DNA of 64,000 nt. It comes from Emydura subglobosa (lineage: Eukaryota; Chordata; Testudines; Chelidae). The stretch's first letter is position 1. Each line of letters starts with the position of its first letter. Location: positions 10,192,870 through 10,256,869 of the forward strand of contig ML680053.1 of assembly GCA_007922225.1 (NCBI GenBank). Reading direction: 5' to 3'. The position numbers and the translations under genes are program-made. Shown here piece by piece: positions 1-11,520 of the stretch. The notes under the pieces are model-generated. The model saw nothing but the letters and a program-made list of their open reading frames with translations. It did not search any database and had not been told where the DNA came from.

Positions 1-62
1 TTATACAGGAAGTCAGACTATATGAGTGCAATGGTCCCTTAGGGCATTGGAATCTATGAACA
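1..62 (+). repeat. CR1 LINE 3' end, cut by the window edge
   Basis: The stretch reads like the conserved CR1 3' terminus: a 'tacaggaagtcagacta' block, a 'caatggtccct' block and a terminal 'ggaatctatga' unit. The same ordered blocks recur at 22480-22551, 43270-43345 and 47690-47735. It is non-coding 3' UTR. The rest of the copy lies left of the window. Confidence 0.8.
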
Positions 63-1174
63 TATGGGAGTATGGTCCACACAGATCAGCAGTTCCCAAA
101 GTCTACCACACTGCATGCCACCAACATAAACCGCCACCCCCTGTAGTACCACCACCAAGAAGAAGTGACAGGCCGAGAATCACTAAGCTGCCTGATGCTC
201 TAGTTGCCAAAGTAGCTTAAGCGGAGCGCCAGTTCTGCTGCTGCCTTGGCAACTGGAGCATCAGGCAGCTTACACACGTATCATTGGGAGGTGGCCTCCG
301 TACCACTGGTGGTACGCATACCACGGATTGGGAACCCCCGACATAGATAATATTCTTATTTTTCAAGTGAGAATGAAGATAATGTCCCATTAAATAGTCC
401 AATGCTAATCCACGGCCAGCCAGGAAAGGGTTGCCAGGATGTCAACTGAGAGAAAATATTTTAGTGGGGAAAGAAATACATGTACAGATAAATAATTTGG
501 AAACTGTGAAAAGACTAAAGCTCTAATCAAAATGCCCTCTCCCCCATCTCAGCGGGGGATGTATGAATGGATGAGAAGGTAAAAGGCAACCCCTTAGGTC
601 CTTAGAGGAGGGAGAACTAGGTGTAGGGTTAGCAACCCTTGGGCTTTCTCCCCTCCCTCTGTCCAGAACACTCATAGAGGTCATGCCTGGGTGGGGAAGC
701 TGAGAAAAAGAGAAGAGAATTATCTGCCTTTCTCTACCACCATTGGCCAGGCTGGAGTTGGAGTGGGGGAAAGAGCTGATTGTCTCTTGCACCTCTTCTC
801 GTCTGTAAGTGAAGCCCTAATGGCATGCAGCAGCTAGTCTGCTGTGTTTGCTTCTCTGCCCTATGATGGAGGTACAACATGAACTGTGTTCCTAAATGCT
901 GTGGGTCTGACCAGATCACTGGCTTTTGGGAACAGGAAAGAATTTTCTCCTTGAAGCAAGACTGACAAGACATCCAGTGTGTTGTTCACCTTCCTCACAG
1001 CATCCTGGAGGCCTGGCTTTAGCATAATACAGAGTAATGACAGGAATCAAAAGTTGTTAGTGAGTTTGTAATTTCATTAAAATTGCCCCAGTGTCCAGCA
1101 CAGGTGAGAGGCTCAAAGGGACCAGCTCCTAAAAGGTGAACATGAGACTACAAGAGAACTAGCAGACCCTATTA
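63..1174. other. Unassigned intronic sequence
   Basis: I see no gene or recognisable repeat family. A short inverted pair lies at about 190-270, where 'gcctgatgctc' and 'gagcatcaggc' face each other over about 50 bases. It could be a local foldback or a MITE remnant. Short open frames here have no recognisable protein similarity. Confidence 0.4.
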
Positions 1175-1535
1175 ACCTAGAGCAGTGTTTCTCAATTAAA
1201 TTTGGCCACGGAACCCTTTTGAACTCGATAAATAATTGCGGAACCCCCCAAACTCTTAACAGTATTTTTGCATATGGGGCCAAAAAAAATGTCGAAATAA
1301 GCAAATTATATACAAACAACTAGGTCAGTGTTTCTCAATTAAATTTCCCAGCGGAACCCTTTAGGCTCCGCGGAGAAATTACACTCATACTCGATACCCT
1401 CCGCCGAAAAATCCGGGACATCTTCCCTTTTTCGGCAGCGCGGAGAACAGCTGCTCTCGGCGGCGCGGTGTCACTTTCTCACGGAACCCTAACAGTGTTC
1501 CTGCGGAACCCCAATTGAGAATCACTGACCTAGAG
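1175..1535. mobile_element. hAT-type MITE with perfect 8-bp target duplication and a duplicated left end
   Basis: The element (1183-1527) starts CAGTGTTTCTCAATT and ends with the inverse, AATTGAGAATCACTG. ACCTAGAG flanks both sides (1175-1182 and 1528-1535). CAGTG termini with an 8-bp duplication are the signature of hAT transposons. A second copy of the left terminus begins at 1326, so the left end is present twice. The interior is CpG-rich with GCCGAAAA-type motifs. There is no transposase, so it is non-autonomous. Confidence 0.85.
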
Positions 1536-1845
1536 GGAGAAGGGAAGACTAAGTCTTCATAGACTGAGGTACGTTTCATGAGCACTCTTATTCCCCCTCA
1601 CACGAGGGCTGAATCCTAGAGGTTAGTCTGAACTGGGACAGCTTTGAATATTGGTTATTTGGCATGGAGGCCTTTTAACATCACACTGGACCCAAATTAG
1701 TGCCTACTCTTTGATTTTTATTCCCTGCTCCATTCAAATTGAAAGTTAATAAAGTTGCACCCTTCAATTTAAAAATCTATACCATGTCTGTGTTCCATTC
1801 TCCTACCAAACCTGATCACCTGATTCTGGGACTAGAACAACATAT
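1536..1845. other. Unassigned intronic sequence
   Basis: AT-rich sequence between two MITEs. I see no gene, RNA or repeat family. Confidence 0.4.
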
Positions 1846-1919
1846 GGGCCAGATCCTCAACTTGCTAAAGTGAAGTCAATGGAGCTATGATAATTGACAT
1901 CACCTGAAGATTTGGCCCA
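1846..1919. mobile_element. Short foldback MITE ('gggccagatcc' type)
   Basis: The unit starts GGGCCAGATCCTCA and ends TGAAGATTTGGCCCA, which are near-perfect inverted ends. The middle holds 'gtcaatggagctatg', a core typical of palindromic MITEs abundant in turtle genomes. Related foldback units occur at 9812, 20308, 21096, 44573 and 50834. Confidence 0.65.
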
Positions 1920-4154
1920 TAATATTCTCCCATCCTCCAATAATACAGTAGTAGCCCCATCTGCTATGCTGTGCATATTGGTATCCCAGTATACTGATCA
2001 GCACCTTCAAACCATATCACAGTATTAAAAGGTTGTTTTCCACCTTCTCTATGTTCACCTCCAGTTAGCTACTCAAAGTAGTTCTGGAACTGAAGTGCCA
2101 TTCTCCTTCATCCTGCTCCTCACCTTATCAGTTCCACTTTTACCATGGTATGTTCTCCAGCTAATTAAACTTACTGCTGGGTTCAGCTTGTGCTCTATGA
2201 AAGCTGTTAGCTTCAGAAAGTATTTTAACTCATGTTGTAATATAGAAATGTTCACACACAGAGTGTTTGATTAAAATATGAGATGAAAGGAACAGCACAA
2301 AATAAAAGGGTGGGAGAACAGGAAATTTACTAAGAAGAATCCTATGAACCTCTGATGCAAACTGCAGTAGCAATGCAGTTTTCCCATTTAATTAAATATG
2401 AAAGCTGTGGGAATCATGGTTACCACCATGTGATTACAGGATTACTCTGTGGACAGAACAACACATTAGCTAGATATCTTGCCAAACTATGTACACTTCT
2501 GTTGTAATTCCTTGAGCTTCATAGGCTTCTTAAAGTTTATCCAGTCAAAAAGGATGGTTTCCAATTAAAAATTGGAACAAGATTCTTTTCTTTGGTAGCT
2601 GCAGGTGGAAAGCCTTGATCATCAGTGATCTTAATGTCGATATCAACCCAAATCCTCTCCTGTCTATAACCAAGCTCACACTCTTCTTACTAATTTGCAG
2701 GATGATTTCAAGATATGCACTGCTCAAGAACAAGTTGAGTGTTCAAACAACAGCAAGCCCAAAAGTTAAACATGTGTTGTTGGTTCAAGATGCTTTGTTC
2801 AGGCTCCTAAGCAGAGAAAAGCCTCCTTAGCTTTTGTTTGAAAGCACACAGACTACCACCCCAAATCAGAATACCATTAACAGACAGATGTTTGCATTCG
2901 TGCTGGAAGATCAGGATTGCAACAGATTTATTCAAAAATTGTTCTATGATGGATGTTCCACATAATGTTTTCCAATTTTTTTCTATGAAATTAAAATTTT
3001 CCATGAAATTTCTCAAATCCACATAATGTTCTGAAATGCTAATATTTTAATCTGCAGACATTCATGTGTATACAGAGATACAGCCATCTTCCTAGAGGCT
3101 TCACTTTTGAGGAGGCTGCTACACATTAGTTACTCCACCTAAAGTTTGGAGTAATTTTTTCACCTGTTTTTACCCAGTATCCGATTGGCAGAAGCTGTCT
3201 TCATAGTCCATTCTACTAAAAAAATCTCTACCCTTTACTGGCAAACCCATTACCCCCACTTTCAACCTACTAGCCTTAGAATGTGCCACCTGTGGCCACT
3301 GAGGCTCTAAACTGTGACCCTCCAGGATAACTTGTTAGAAAACGTGTATTTGATTATGAACTGAACATGTGCTCCCTGCAAGTTTTAAACAGAATTGTTT
3401 GAATCAGCCCATCGCGGCAGGAAGCAGGAAAATGCCTCCTATGCAACCCTAGAATCTGCATGGATGTGAGCTGGAAATGCTCTGAATAGCTGCTGTCCCT
3501 TCCCTGCGAGCTCCTCAGTCTGTCTAATGTAAAGGGAGCAGAAAAAAGCAGAGACTCTGTCCCAAAGCATTTACTTGACCTTTTTGAAAGAATCTGGTTG
3601 GCTCTCAAGTGGAAAAGTTTGGACCTCCTCTATCTTGGGGCTAATACAGTGGGAAGCAGCACAGTTTTGGTTGAACCACTGTTTGGCATATGGAAGAGTC
3701 TGTGGATCCCTAATTACACACTTTACCCAAAAGAAGCCTTCAGGTAAGCTGCTTATCTGAAGTCCATGCTTGTGGACCTGATGGCAGATTATGGCTTTTA
3801 TAATGCATCAAAAATGTTCAAGTGCAAATCCCTTCTATTAATCCTCTTTGTCAACATGACCAGCACCCTGAGAACGCACCTCATGAGAAATATACCACAT
3901 CATTTACTATGCCTTATAAATGCATTTCATTTAACTGTTGGCTCTTTAGAGGGGAAGGAACAGAACTGTTTTCCCACTAAACTGATTATCTGACCATGAT
4001 AACTGTGTGACCACTGTACTACTGAAGCCATGATCCAATTTTAATGCTGATGATAAAAATCCAATCTCAGGAATGCTCTCCTCCTTCCATACAGCTGTAT
4101 TGGAAATCCATTTATGCCCTGCATCTAACAACTGCTATACAAAAAATAAAATTC
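1920..4154. other. Unassigned intronic sequence
   Basis: No protein family is recognisable on either strand. The stretch around 2960-3020 is AT-rich with 'aaattttccatgaaatttc' motifs like the AT-rich MITE family at 40551 and 43445. The frame at 3354-3608 looks like chance. Confidence 0.4.
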
Positions 4155-5640
4155 TTCTCTTCATCTTTTCTTTTATACCGCTTTTCCTGGTGAGGGTCGT
4201 GGTGGTAGCATGGAGAGAAGGGAGGACCAGACCTCCCTTTCTTCCACAACTGCTTCCAGCTCATCCTGGGGGATTCCCAGGCATTCCCAAGCCAGCCAAG
4301 AGATATAATCCCACCAGGATGTCCTGGGTCAGCCTCGGAGCTTTTTCCCAGTGGAACCTGCCCGGAATAGTTCCAAAGGGGCATCCTTATCAGGTGACCA
4401 AACCACTCTCAAATGACTCCTCTTAATCTGGAGGAGTAGCAGCTCTACTCCAAGGCTCTCCTGAATAGCTGAGCCCCTCACTCTATCTTGGAGAGTCAGC
4501 CCAGCCACCCTGCAGAAAAAACCTCATTTCCACCACTTGTACCCGCAATCTCATCCTTTTGGTTGTTACCCAAAGTTTATGACCATAGGTGACGATGGGG
4601 ATGTAGATTGACCTGTAAACTGAGAGCTTCATCTGAAAACTTAGCTCCCGCTTTACCACCACGGATTGGTTCAGCACCCACATCACTGCTGCTGCCACAC
4701 TAATCCGCCAGTCACTCTCATGCTCCTGTTTACCATCACTCATGAACAAGACCCCCAGATACTTGAACTCTTCCATTAAGGGCAGCTGCTCCCCCTTCAC
4801 CTGAGGAGATCACTCCTTTTTCTTCCAGGAAAGAATCATGACCTCCAATTTGGAGGTGCTGATTCTCATCCCAGCCACTTCACATTTGGCAGTGATGCGT
4901 TCGAGTGCATGTTGGTGATCACAGTCTGAAGAAACAAGAAGGACAATATCATCTGCAAACGGCAGAGATGCCACCTCAAAGTCTCCATACTGGAAATACT
5001 CCCCAACTCGGCTGCACCTTGATATCCTGTCCATGAAGCTCATGAACAGGAGTAGGGACAGGATGCATCCTTGGCAGAGTCCAACGCCCACCTTGAATGA
5101 ACTTGACAATGCCAAGAATGCGGACAACTCTCACTCTGGGAATAGAGGAATTGGATAGCATGCAGCAGCGTCACTGGCACCTCATACTCCCACAGCACTT
5201 CCCACAGGACATCTTGGGGAACGTGGTCATAAGCCTTCTCCAGGTCTACAAAACAAAAGTAGACCAGGTTAGCAAATTCCCATGATCCCTTGAGTATCTT
5301 TGCAAAAGCAAAGAGCTGGTCCGTTGTTTTATGTCCAGGACAGAAACCACATTGTTCCTCCTGAATCCAAGGTTTAACTAATGGGCATAGCCTCTTTTTC
5401 AACACTCTGCCAAAGGCTTTGCCAGGGAGGCTGAGAAGTGCGATCCCCCTGTAGCTGGAACACACCCTCTGGTTTCCTTAAAGATTGGCAAACCAGGACC
5501 ACTACCCTGGTTTGCCAAAACCCAAAGTATTGCGCCCGCCTTCCATGCAACATTGAAGAGGCACGCTAACCACAACACCCTGAATTTGTCCAGAGATTTC
5601 AACATCACATCCACCACTGATGCCCTACCACTGTGAATGC
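4155..5640 (-). pseudogene. Rex3/RTE-like non-LTR retrotransposon, reverse transcriptase remnant
   Basis: Read right to left, broken frames give reverse transcriptase motifs in order: SSYRGIALLSLPGK, motif A with FVDLEKAYD (about 5250), motif B GLCQGCILS (about 5080), the catalytic FADD box followed by IVLL (about 4960), then EEFKYLGVLF and YRSIYIPIVTYGH (about 4600-4760). The tail segment at 4160-4384 resembles the region after the RT in Rex3-type elements. The family is known from fish and other vertebrates; RTE-clade elements copy by target-primed reverse transcription. This copy is 5'-truncated: the endonuclease is absent, and at least three frame breaks separate the RT blocks. The clade name comes from motif memory; that it is a LINE RT is near certain. 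Confidence 0.8.
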
Positions 5641-7109
5641 TATTTACTCCTGCAGCAACCTCGTCAATTTAATTCAAAAATTAAAAACCACCCTGGAAAA
5701 TAAGATCACATTTTAAATGGGCTACTTGCTGCTGCTAAGCAGACAGAGCACTAGTAGTCAGTGCAGTGCAGTCTTTACAGTCATTGCTCCCTTACTTTGC
5801 CTCTATCATCCTGTTGCTGTGTCCTCTTTTATTTTTAAATCTATTTTCCCAGCTACTCAACACCAAGGCCCAGAAAGGCACCAAATGAAAGTAGCTATAT
5901 TTCCACTAAAATAGAGGAGTCAGGTAGTTTTTGTCTGCTAAGTGTTTGCGCGTGTCTTTCTCTTGTACATATACTCCAATTTAAATGGCAACCAGCATTA
6001 AGTTCAGACTCTTTTAACCTTGCTCCCACTGACAGTTTGCCCAAAGTCATCCTGTGTTAATCTTTATCATTCACATCCATCCATTTCCAGATTTGTATAA
6101 TAATAAATCACTATGATATTCTTGTTCTGAAGCAAAGTTCAGGTTACCAAACTATTCATAAGTCATTATTTGTATTCACATGCATACCTAATATATGCAG
6201 ACACAAGGAAGCATCCTAAAATCTTATAATAGTCATACTAATGAGAAGCCAATTAAGAGTAGCACTACCTAAATGTCAGTCTTAAAATATTGCTTTCCAT
6301 TTTCCATCACTGAGTGACTTTTGCTAAAAGATCAAACTGATTAAAGAATGTGTTTGATTGCTGAAATGTTATAGATTTTTCAAATTTTATTAAATTTCAA
6401 TAATTTGTAGAAATTAGGCCTTTTTCAGTGTGTGAAGATCTCTTCTGTGTCCAAAACAAAGAAGAAGAAAAGCGACATCTATAGCCTTTAACAGTCAGGA
6501 ATGCAATCTACTAGCTCTCCTGCTTAACAAACTTATTTAAGAGAACACATAGCTAATTTATTCTCAAACTATCTGCAAGGAACTTACTGTAGGCAGAGAG
6601 AATGCATCCTTGTTCCGCTTTTTTAAGGATGTAACATGCTACACTTCTGTGGAAATGTGAAGAGGCAGGAATAGTCATTTAACTGTTCTTACTTGTACTG
6701 AACTAAATTTTTTTTAAACCATTCTGCTTTAATAAATAAATAATGTTTTAGATTTGGTCTGTGGTAGCAAATACCACATAGAATAGAAGGGAAAGTTACT
6801 CACCTTGTCATTCTGCTTCTCTGAAGAGATCATCTCAAGATTCTCATTTGTGGCTCATCATCTTAACCCTTTGACACATGGTAGGGAATGCAGGTTGAGG
6901 CTCCATCCTTTCATGAAACAACAACCCAGGAAGTTGGAGGCACCAGTGGGCCAATTCACTGATTCTGTACGGCAGAACGTACAACCTGCTGATTTGTGTA
7001 GGGACACAAACCCTCCACATTTTTTAACTATGGGAGTTCCTGACTTTGCCTCACTCTGAAGGCATGAGACCAAGGAGTGAGAATATTATATCTTCCAGTA
7101 AATATATAT
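5641..7109. other. Unassigned intronic sequence
   Basis: AT-rich, without recognisable genes. At 6795-6840 the words 'gttactcaccttgt' and 'tctgaagagatcatctca' loosely resemble the terminal repeat of turtle DIRS elements, but the match is too diverged to call. Confidence 0.35.
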
Positions 7110-7623
7110 TGTGGCAAACGGCCAGCTTCACCCTAGTGGGTCTCACGCTTTTGCCTCTCATAGTGGGCCAGGGCATCACCAGTTACCTCATCGCCCCAGG
7201 GAGGGGGGTAGGGACCCAGGCCCGCCCACTCCTCCGGGTCCCAGCCCAGGGACCCTATGAGTAGCACCTATGTGAGCTGGCACCTTACCACAGCTGCAGT
7301 CTTTTCCCCTGGGCTACTTTCCCCCCTCTGTCCTTCTGGCTTCTTGAGCCCAGTGCCTTCCTCAGCGCTCCTTTCTGCTCCTCCATGCACTCTGCACTCC
7401 TTCACACAGCACGGCACTCCTACTCCTCCAGCTCACACCCTGTTTGATAAAAACCCTCTGCTCCAGACAATCACCTGGCTGGGCCTTAATTGGCTTCAGC
7501 TGCTCCTAAATGCCCCCTCATGACTTCTAGCTAGTTTGCAGGGAACAGAGCCCTGAGCATTCTGGGCCTTCCAGACCTCCCAACGAGCACTCTCCTACTG
7601 CCCTCTGCCCTTGCTATATCACA
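7110..7623 (+). mobile_element. Solo LTR-like element, family A, copy 1
   Basis: A GC-richer block starting TGTGGCAAACGG and ending TATATCACA (TG...CA ends, 514 bp) interrupts an AT-rich tract. Its flanks are ATATAT on both sides, compatible with a short target duplication although the low-complexity site weakens this. Its interior is collinear with the element at 51194-52072: both have 'accctatgagtag/accctacaagcag', a 'gggctact/gggttact' block and 'gggccttaattggct'. No coding region is attached, so this is probably a solo LTR left by recombination. The exact LTR class (ERV or Gypsy) is not determined. Confidence 0.65.
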
Positions 7624-8899
7624 ATATATATGCTGAAATTTATGAGTTACACAGTGTAAGCAAGCTAAGCCTATTCTGAACACTAACATTTTCTATAGAA
7701 TTTCAAAAACAGTAAGAGACTAAATACAAGTTCTGTGTTTAGGTGGAAAGTGCAGTGCAGGTAATATAAAAAAGTTGATTATGTGATGATAGCACATTCT
7801 TATCGACAGATCTGCTTGAAGTTCAACATTCTGACTTGATTGACTAATGCTAAATTTTTGCTCTTCTTTGCACTCCAGAGTCCACTATCTGTGGGAGAAT
7901 TAGCTGGATTTTCTTTTGTCTTACATCTCATCAACAGGAATTATTAACTATGTAGATTACATATGAAAAATCTTTTTTTCCTCGGTAATGCACAAGACAG
8001 AAACAACTCAACCTGGCTTTCAGATTCCAAGCCAAGTTTGCAAGTTCGTTGGTTGTTAGACAAATTATCTTTTAACCTGTAAAGTGAGTAACTATAATAT
8101 GGAGACTCACAGAGAGAAGAGACACTGAATCCCATGATGAAATGATTATAGTTCTCGATATAAATTGCATTTTAAACTAAACTTGAGGCGGAGGTGCTGA
8201 TTCCATCACCCTCAGGTCAAGTAGTGCCTTATTCTATGAATAGCCCCTCTGAGTTTAATGGGACTTGTTACAGTGTCAGATTTCTCAGTATGAATTGGGT
8301 GGCAGAATTTGTCTATTAGTGAACTATCTGTTTTCAATATATCTGTATTTCATGGTGTACAAATTTCAACCAAAGTTAGGAAACAAAAGAGAGGGCATGT
8401 TACAATAACATCCTCAGCTGTTAAAATACCCAGTCCTTGGGTCTGTCTGACATTGTGTGTGAGAGAATGTGAGGCAGAGACCTGCTGAAAAGTATTACAA
8501 ATTATGCAATAATACGGTTGTATTGGCAATTCATTACCAATAATAGTAATATTCTATGTAATGCAGCACAGAACTTGATGCCCAGGACAGTGGGAGACTT
8601 AAGGTGGCATCAAAATATCTTTGTGCCCTTCTAATCCTGAGCTACTACGGAGTTTGGAGAGACCATGGTGTGCCTTAGCCATGGGGACTTGTCTAACTTT
8701 TGGCAGACTCCCAGGTCTGTTTGGAATCTCTGCAACGCTGTGTGCTATAGACCTACCCACAGCCCCCCCTTCCATCCTCAGCTCTTGCCCCTTTTATGTG
8801 ACACATAGGGGCCAGAGCTGGGACAAGGATCTCGCTCAGTGTGTTCACTGTAAGCTGTTCACGTTCTACATTAAAGTATTTTTAACTGTCACTTTTAGA
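7624..8899. other. Unassigned intronic sequence
   Basis: AT-rich. A weak 'gagtttaatgggactt' core near 8250 suggests a decayed foldback MITE. No gene is visible. Confidence 0.35.
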
Positions 8900-9021
8900 C
8901 AGTAGTTTTCAACCTCTTTTCATTTGCAGACCGATAAAAAATTTCAAATGGACGCCTTAGAAATCTTAGACATAGCCTGCAGAACCCCAGGGGTCCATGG
9001 ACCACAAGTTGAAAACCATTG
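8900..9021. mobile_element. hAT-type MITE, about 120 bp
   Basis: Starts CAGTAGTTTTCAAC and ends GTTGAAAACCATTG, inverted ends with the hAT 'CAGTG-like' terminus. The flanks are CTTTTAGA on the left and CTTTAGA on the right, an 8-bp duplication that has lost one T. The interior includes 'aaccccaggggtccatgg'. It is non-coding. Confidence 0.75.
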
Positions 9022-9811
9022 CTTTAGATAAATATAAGTCTTGAAAGATCTAGTTAATATTTATTTGCATGGTAACTTCCTTTCTGTAGTATGACAATTT
9101 AGGGCACAGCCCTGAGAAGCATCATTTCTACTGAACATCATGTTGTCTCCAACCTGTAAGGTCCACAGGCTTTTTCTATTAGAGGCCCCCTCAATGTATT
9201 GGTGCTTGCTTTGAAGCCAGCTAGATATCTCTCACTGCAGGCCGTGAATATCACTAGAGTTGTTCTGTGTGCCTGCATCATCCACCATAACAGTTTAGGT
9301 TCTACATTGTGGTCAAGTTGTTTCTGCCTTTTCATGAAGAACTGTAAGCACTTCCTAATACAGCTATTTTTCACATTGAATGAATTAATGCATTTCTTGG
9401 CCCCCGTCTCAACCATCTGTATGGATAGACTCTGTCTCCAAATAAACTCCTCGACTGAAAAAATTTGCAGCTGCTGTCTGTATTCACCACTCAGGTTGTT
9501 TTTTTACATAGTATATTCTTTCGGGTTGGCTACCATTTGAAAGGACGTTCGCTGATAAAACGTGATTTAAGGTGTCTTGGGATTTGGTTATCATAGAATA
9601 AAAGAAATAATCACTAATGGGCTATGTAAGGATACTAGCCCAGGGAATCAGTTCCTGGGCGGATGACAGAAGACCAATAAAGTGCATCTAATCGCTGGTA
9701 GGAAGATTTCTGTTTATCCAAAATCTCTACAGTACAAGTGCTTGATTATGACCTTTTTTTGTTGATGGAAATACCATTACAGCAGCTACCATCTATATTT
9801 AGTTAAGAACT
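9022..9811. other. Unassigned sequence with overlapping open frames
   Basis: Open frames of 92 codons (minus, 9138-9416) and 113 codons (plus, 9199-9540) overlap here. Neither resembles a family I recognise. They may be a decayed transposase fragment or chance. Confidence 0.3.
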
Positions 9812-9892
9812 AGGGCCCAGATCCACAAAGATACTTAGATGCCTAACTCCCACTGAAGTCAATGGAGTAAATACTTTTGCAGATCCAGGCCT
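9812..9892. mobile_element. Short foldback MITE
   Basis: Starts GGGCCCAGATCCACAAAG and ends TTTTGCAGATCCAGGCCT, imperfect inverted ends. The core 'cactgaagtcaatggagta' is shared with related turtle MITEs. Confidence 0.65.
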
Positions 9893-9989
9893 AGCGCTCT
9901 TATTTTTGTTGAAGATTTTGTTGTTTTTATTAAAGATTTTGGAGGATTTATAGGACTCTCTTCTCCCTTCTGCTCAAATAAAAGACATT

Positions 9990-10130
9990 TAAAGATGTAG
10001 AAATTAAGGCATAGAAACCTTACATCACTTTCCTAAGGATACACAACGAATCAGTGACATCATGGGAATAGATCTCCTGAGCCCCAGTCCGATATTTCAG
10101 CCACAACACCATCACAGGCTTTTTGTATGT
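9990..10130 (-). repeat. MIR-type SINE fragment
   Basis: Contains decayed forms of the MIR core read in reverse: 'ttaaggcatagaaacc', 'actttcctaaggatacacaac', then 'tcctgagccccagtc'. MIR is an ancient tRNA-derived amniote SINE. Low identity is expected at this age. Confidence 0.55.
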
Positions 10131-10179
10131 GTTTGTGTGTGCATGCACACATGTTACAGCTTTGGAATAAAGATGCTGA

Positions 10180-11520
10180 GTTGCCAAAGATCCAGCATGG
10201 GTCTCTACCCTCCATCTTTTTTGGGGAGTAGAACTATCCCCTCTGGTATTGAGGCAGGATGTGTTCTATTGTCCCCCGGTTGAAGAATCACTTGATGAGA
10301 GTGGTCCCCAGAGGGAGATGAGGGAGGTGGTTTGTGAGGAGGGAAGGAAAGAAACTCTAGAGAGTATCCCTGATGGATAATCTCTAGGATCCTACTGTCC
10401 ATGGTGATCTTGTGCCAGGTGTGGGCAAAGAGTAAGATGGCCTCCAAAGGTGACTGTGGAAGACATATGTAGCATCAGTGATGGTGCACAGGTCTCAACC
10501 TCCATGTCAAAAATGGTCCTTGGCCTGCTGTTGGGAGTAAGCAGAGGTTGCAGCAGTAGAGGGAGCTGAGAAACAGGACCTCTGACTCCTCTGTCGATTA
10601 TGTAGTGGCTCAGGTGGACACTGGTAATATGGACGGTGAAGTGGGTGGCTGTGGTCTAAAGAGCTGTCTCCTCCTCGGGGCTCGAATGTAAATCCCCAGG
10701 GATTGCACAGTGGTTCTTAAGTTCTTCAGAGAGTGAAGGGACTCATCTGCCTTTTTATTAAAAAGGTGGGGCTCGTCAAAGGGAAAGTCTTGAATGGTAT
10801 TTTGGATCTCTCTAGAAAAGCCTGACAGCTGGCGCCATAAGTCCCTTCACATGACTAGTCCTGTGGTCCAATCTCTGGACGCGGTATCTGAGGTGTCTAC
10901 TGCAGCCTGGAGAGCTGCCTTCAGTACTAATTTTACCTCATCCAGGAAAGATTGGAATTGGGCTCGGTCTTTGATGAGGAGTTTGTCTCTGAAGTCTGAA
11001 ACCAGGTATAGGTACTGAAATTATACTTAGCTCATAGAGCCTGGTAATTAACTATATGAAAATGGAGACCTGCCGAAGAGACGACCTTACTACTAAGGAG
11101 TCCAATCTCTTTGAAACCTTTTCTGCTGGGGTAGATTTTTGGTGGTGCGACCAAGTTGTTTCTGTAGCCACCAGTATCACCGAGTAAGGAGCAGGGTGGG
11201 AAAATAATAAGTCAACCCTTTTGGCAGGAACAAAGTAATGCTTCTTGGTTCTCTTTAGGGTAGGGGCACTAAGATGCTGGTGCATGCCAAACTGATCTGG
11301 CCAGTTCCAATATAGCTTCATTAATCAGAAGGGGCTATTTTGGTCGGTCCTTGTGGCTATAAAATGTCCAACAGCTGATGTTAAGGGTCCTGAACCTCTT
11401 TTAGTCAATCTATAGATCATTAGCGACCCTTTGCAACAGCTCTCAGAAGTCTCTGTAGCTTTGCATAGGTCCCAAAGCTTGCAGACGACTAAGAATTAGT
11501 CTGGGGATGTTAGTGCACTC
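10180..11520 (-). pseudogene. DIRS-type retrotransposon remnant: gag region and gag-pol junction
   Basis: Read right to left the frames give 'LLDIL', then 'KHYFVPAKRVDLLFSHPAP' (11150-11260), 'TPAEKVSKRLDSL', then 'IQDFPFDEPHLF' and 'SLHSLKNLR' (10680-10800). Next come 'ITMDSRILEIIHQGYSLEF' (about 10330-10410) and 'PKKDGG', the stretch just before the reverse transcriptase. This order matches gag-to-pol of vertebrate DIRS elements, which integrate with a tyrosine recombinase, not a DDE integrase. Frameshifts and stops break it, and the catalytic RT domain is absent. It cannot be the 5' part of the DIRS piece at 18.7-20.1 kb, because on the minus strand its gag would have to lie to the right of that piece. 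It is therefore a separate insertion. Confidence 0.72.

Noticed and set aside
6795..6850. Possible DIRS terminal repeat
   Set aside because: Only two short words match; no inverted partner or coding remnant nearby.
9138..9540. Overlapping 92- and 113-codon frames that might be a transposase scrap
   Set aside because: I could not match either to a known transposase motif.
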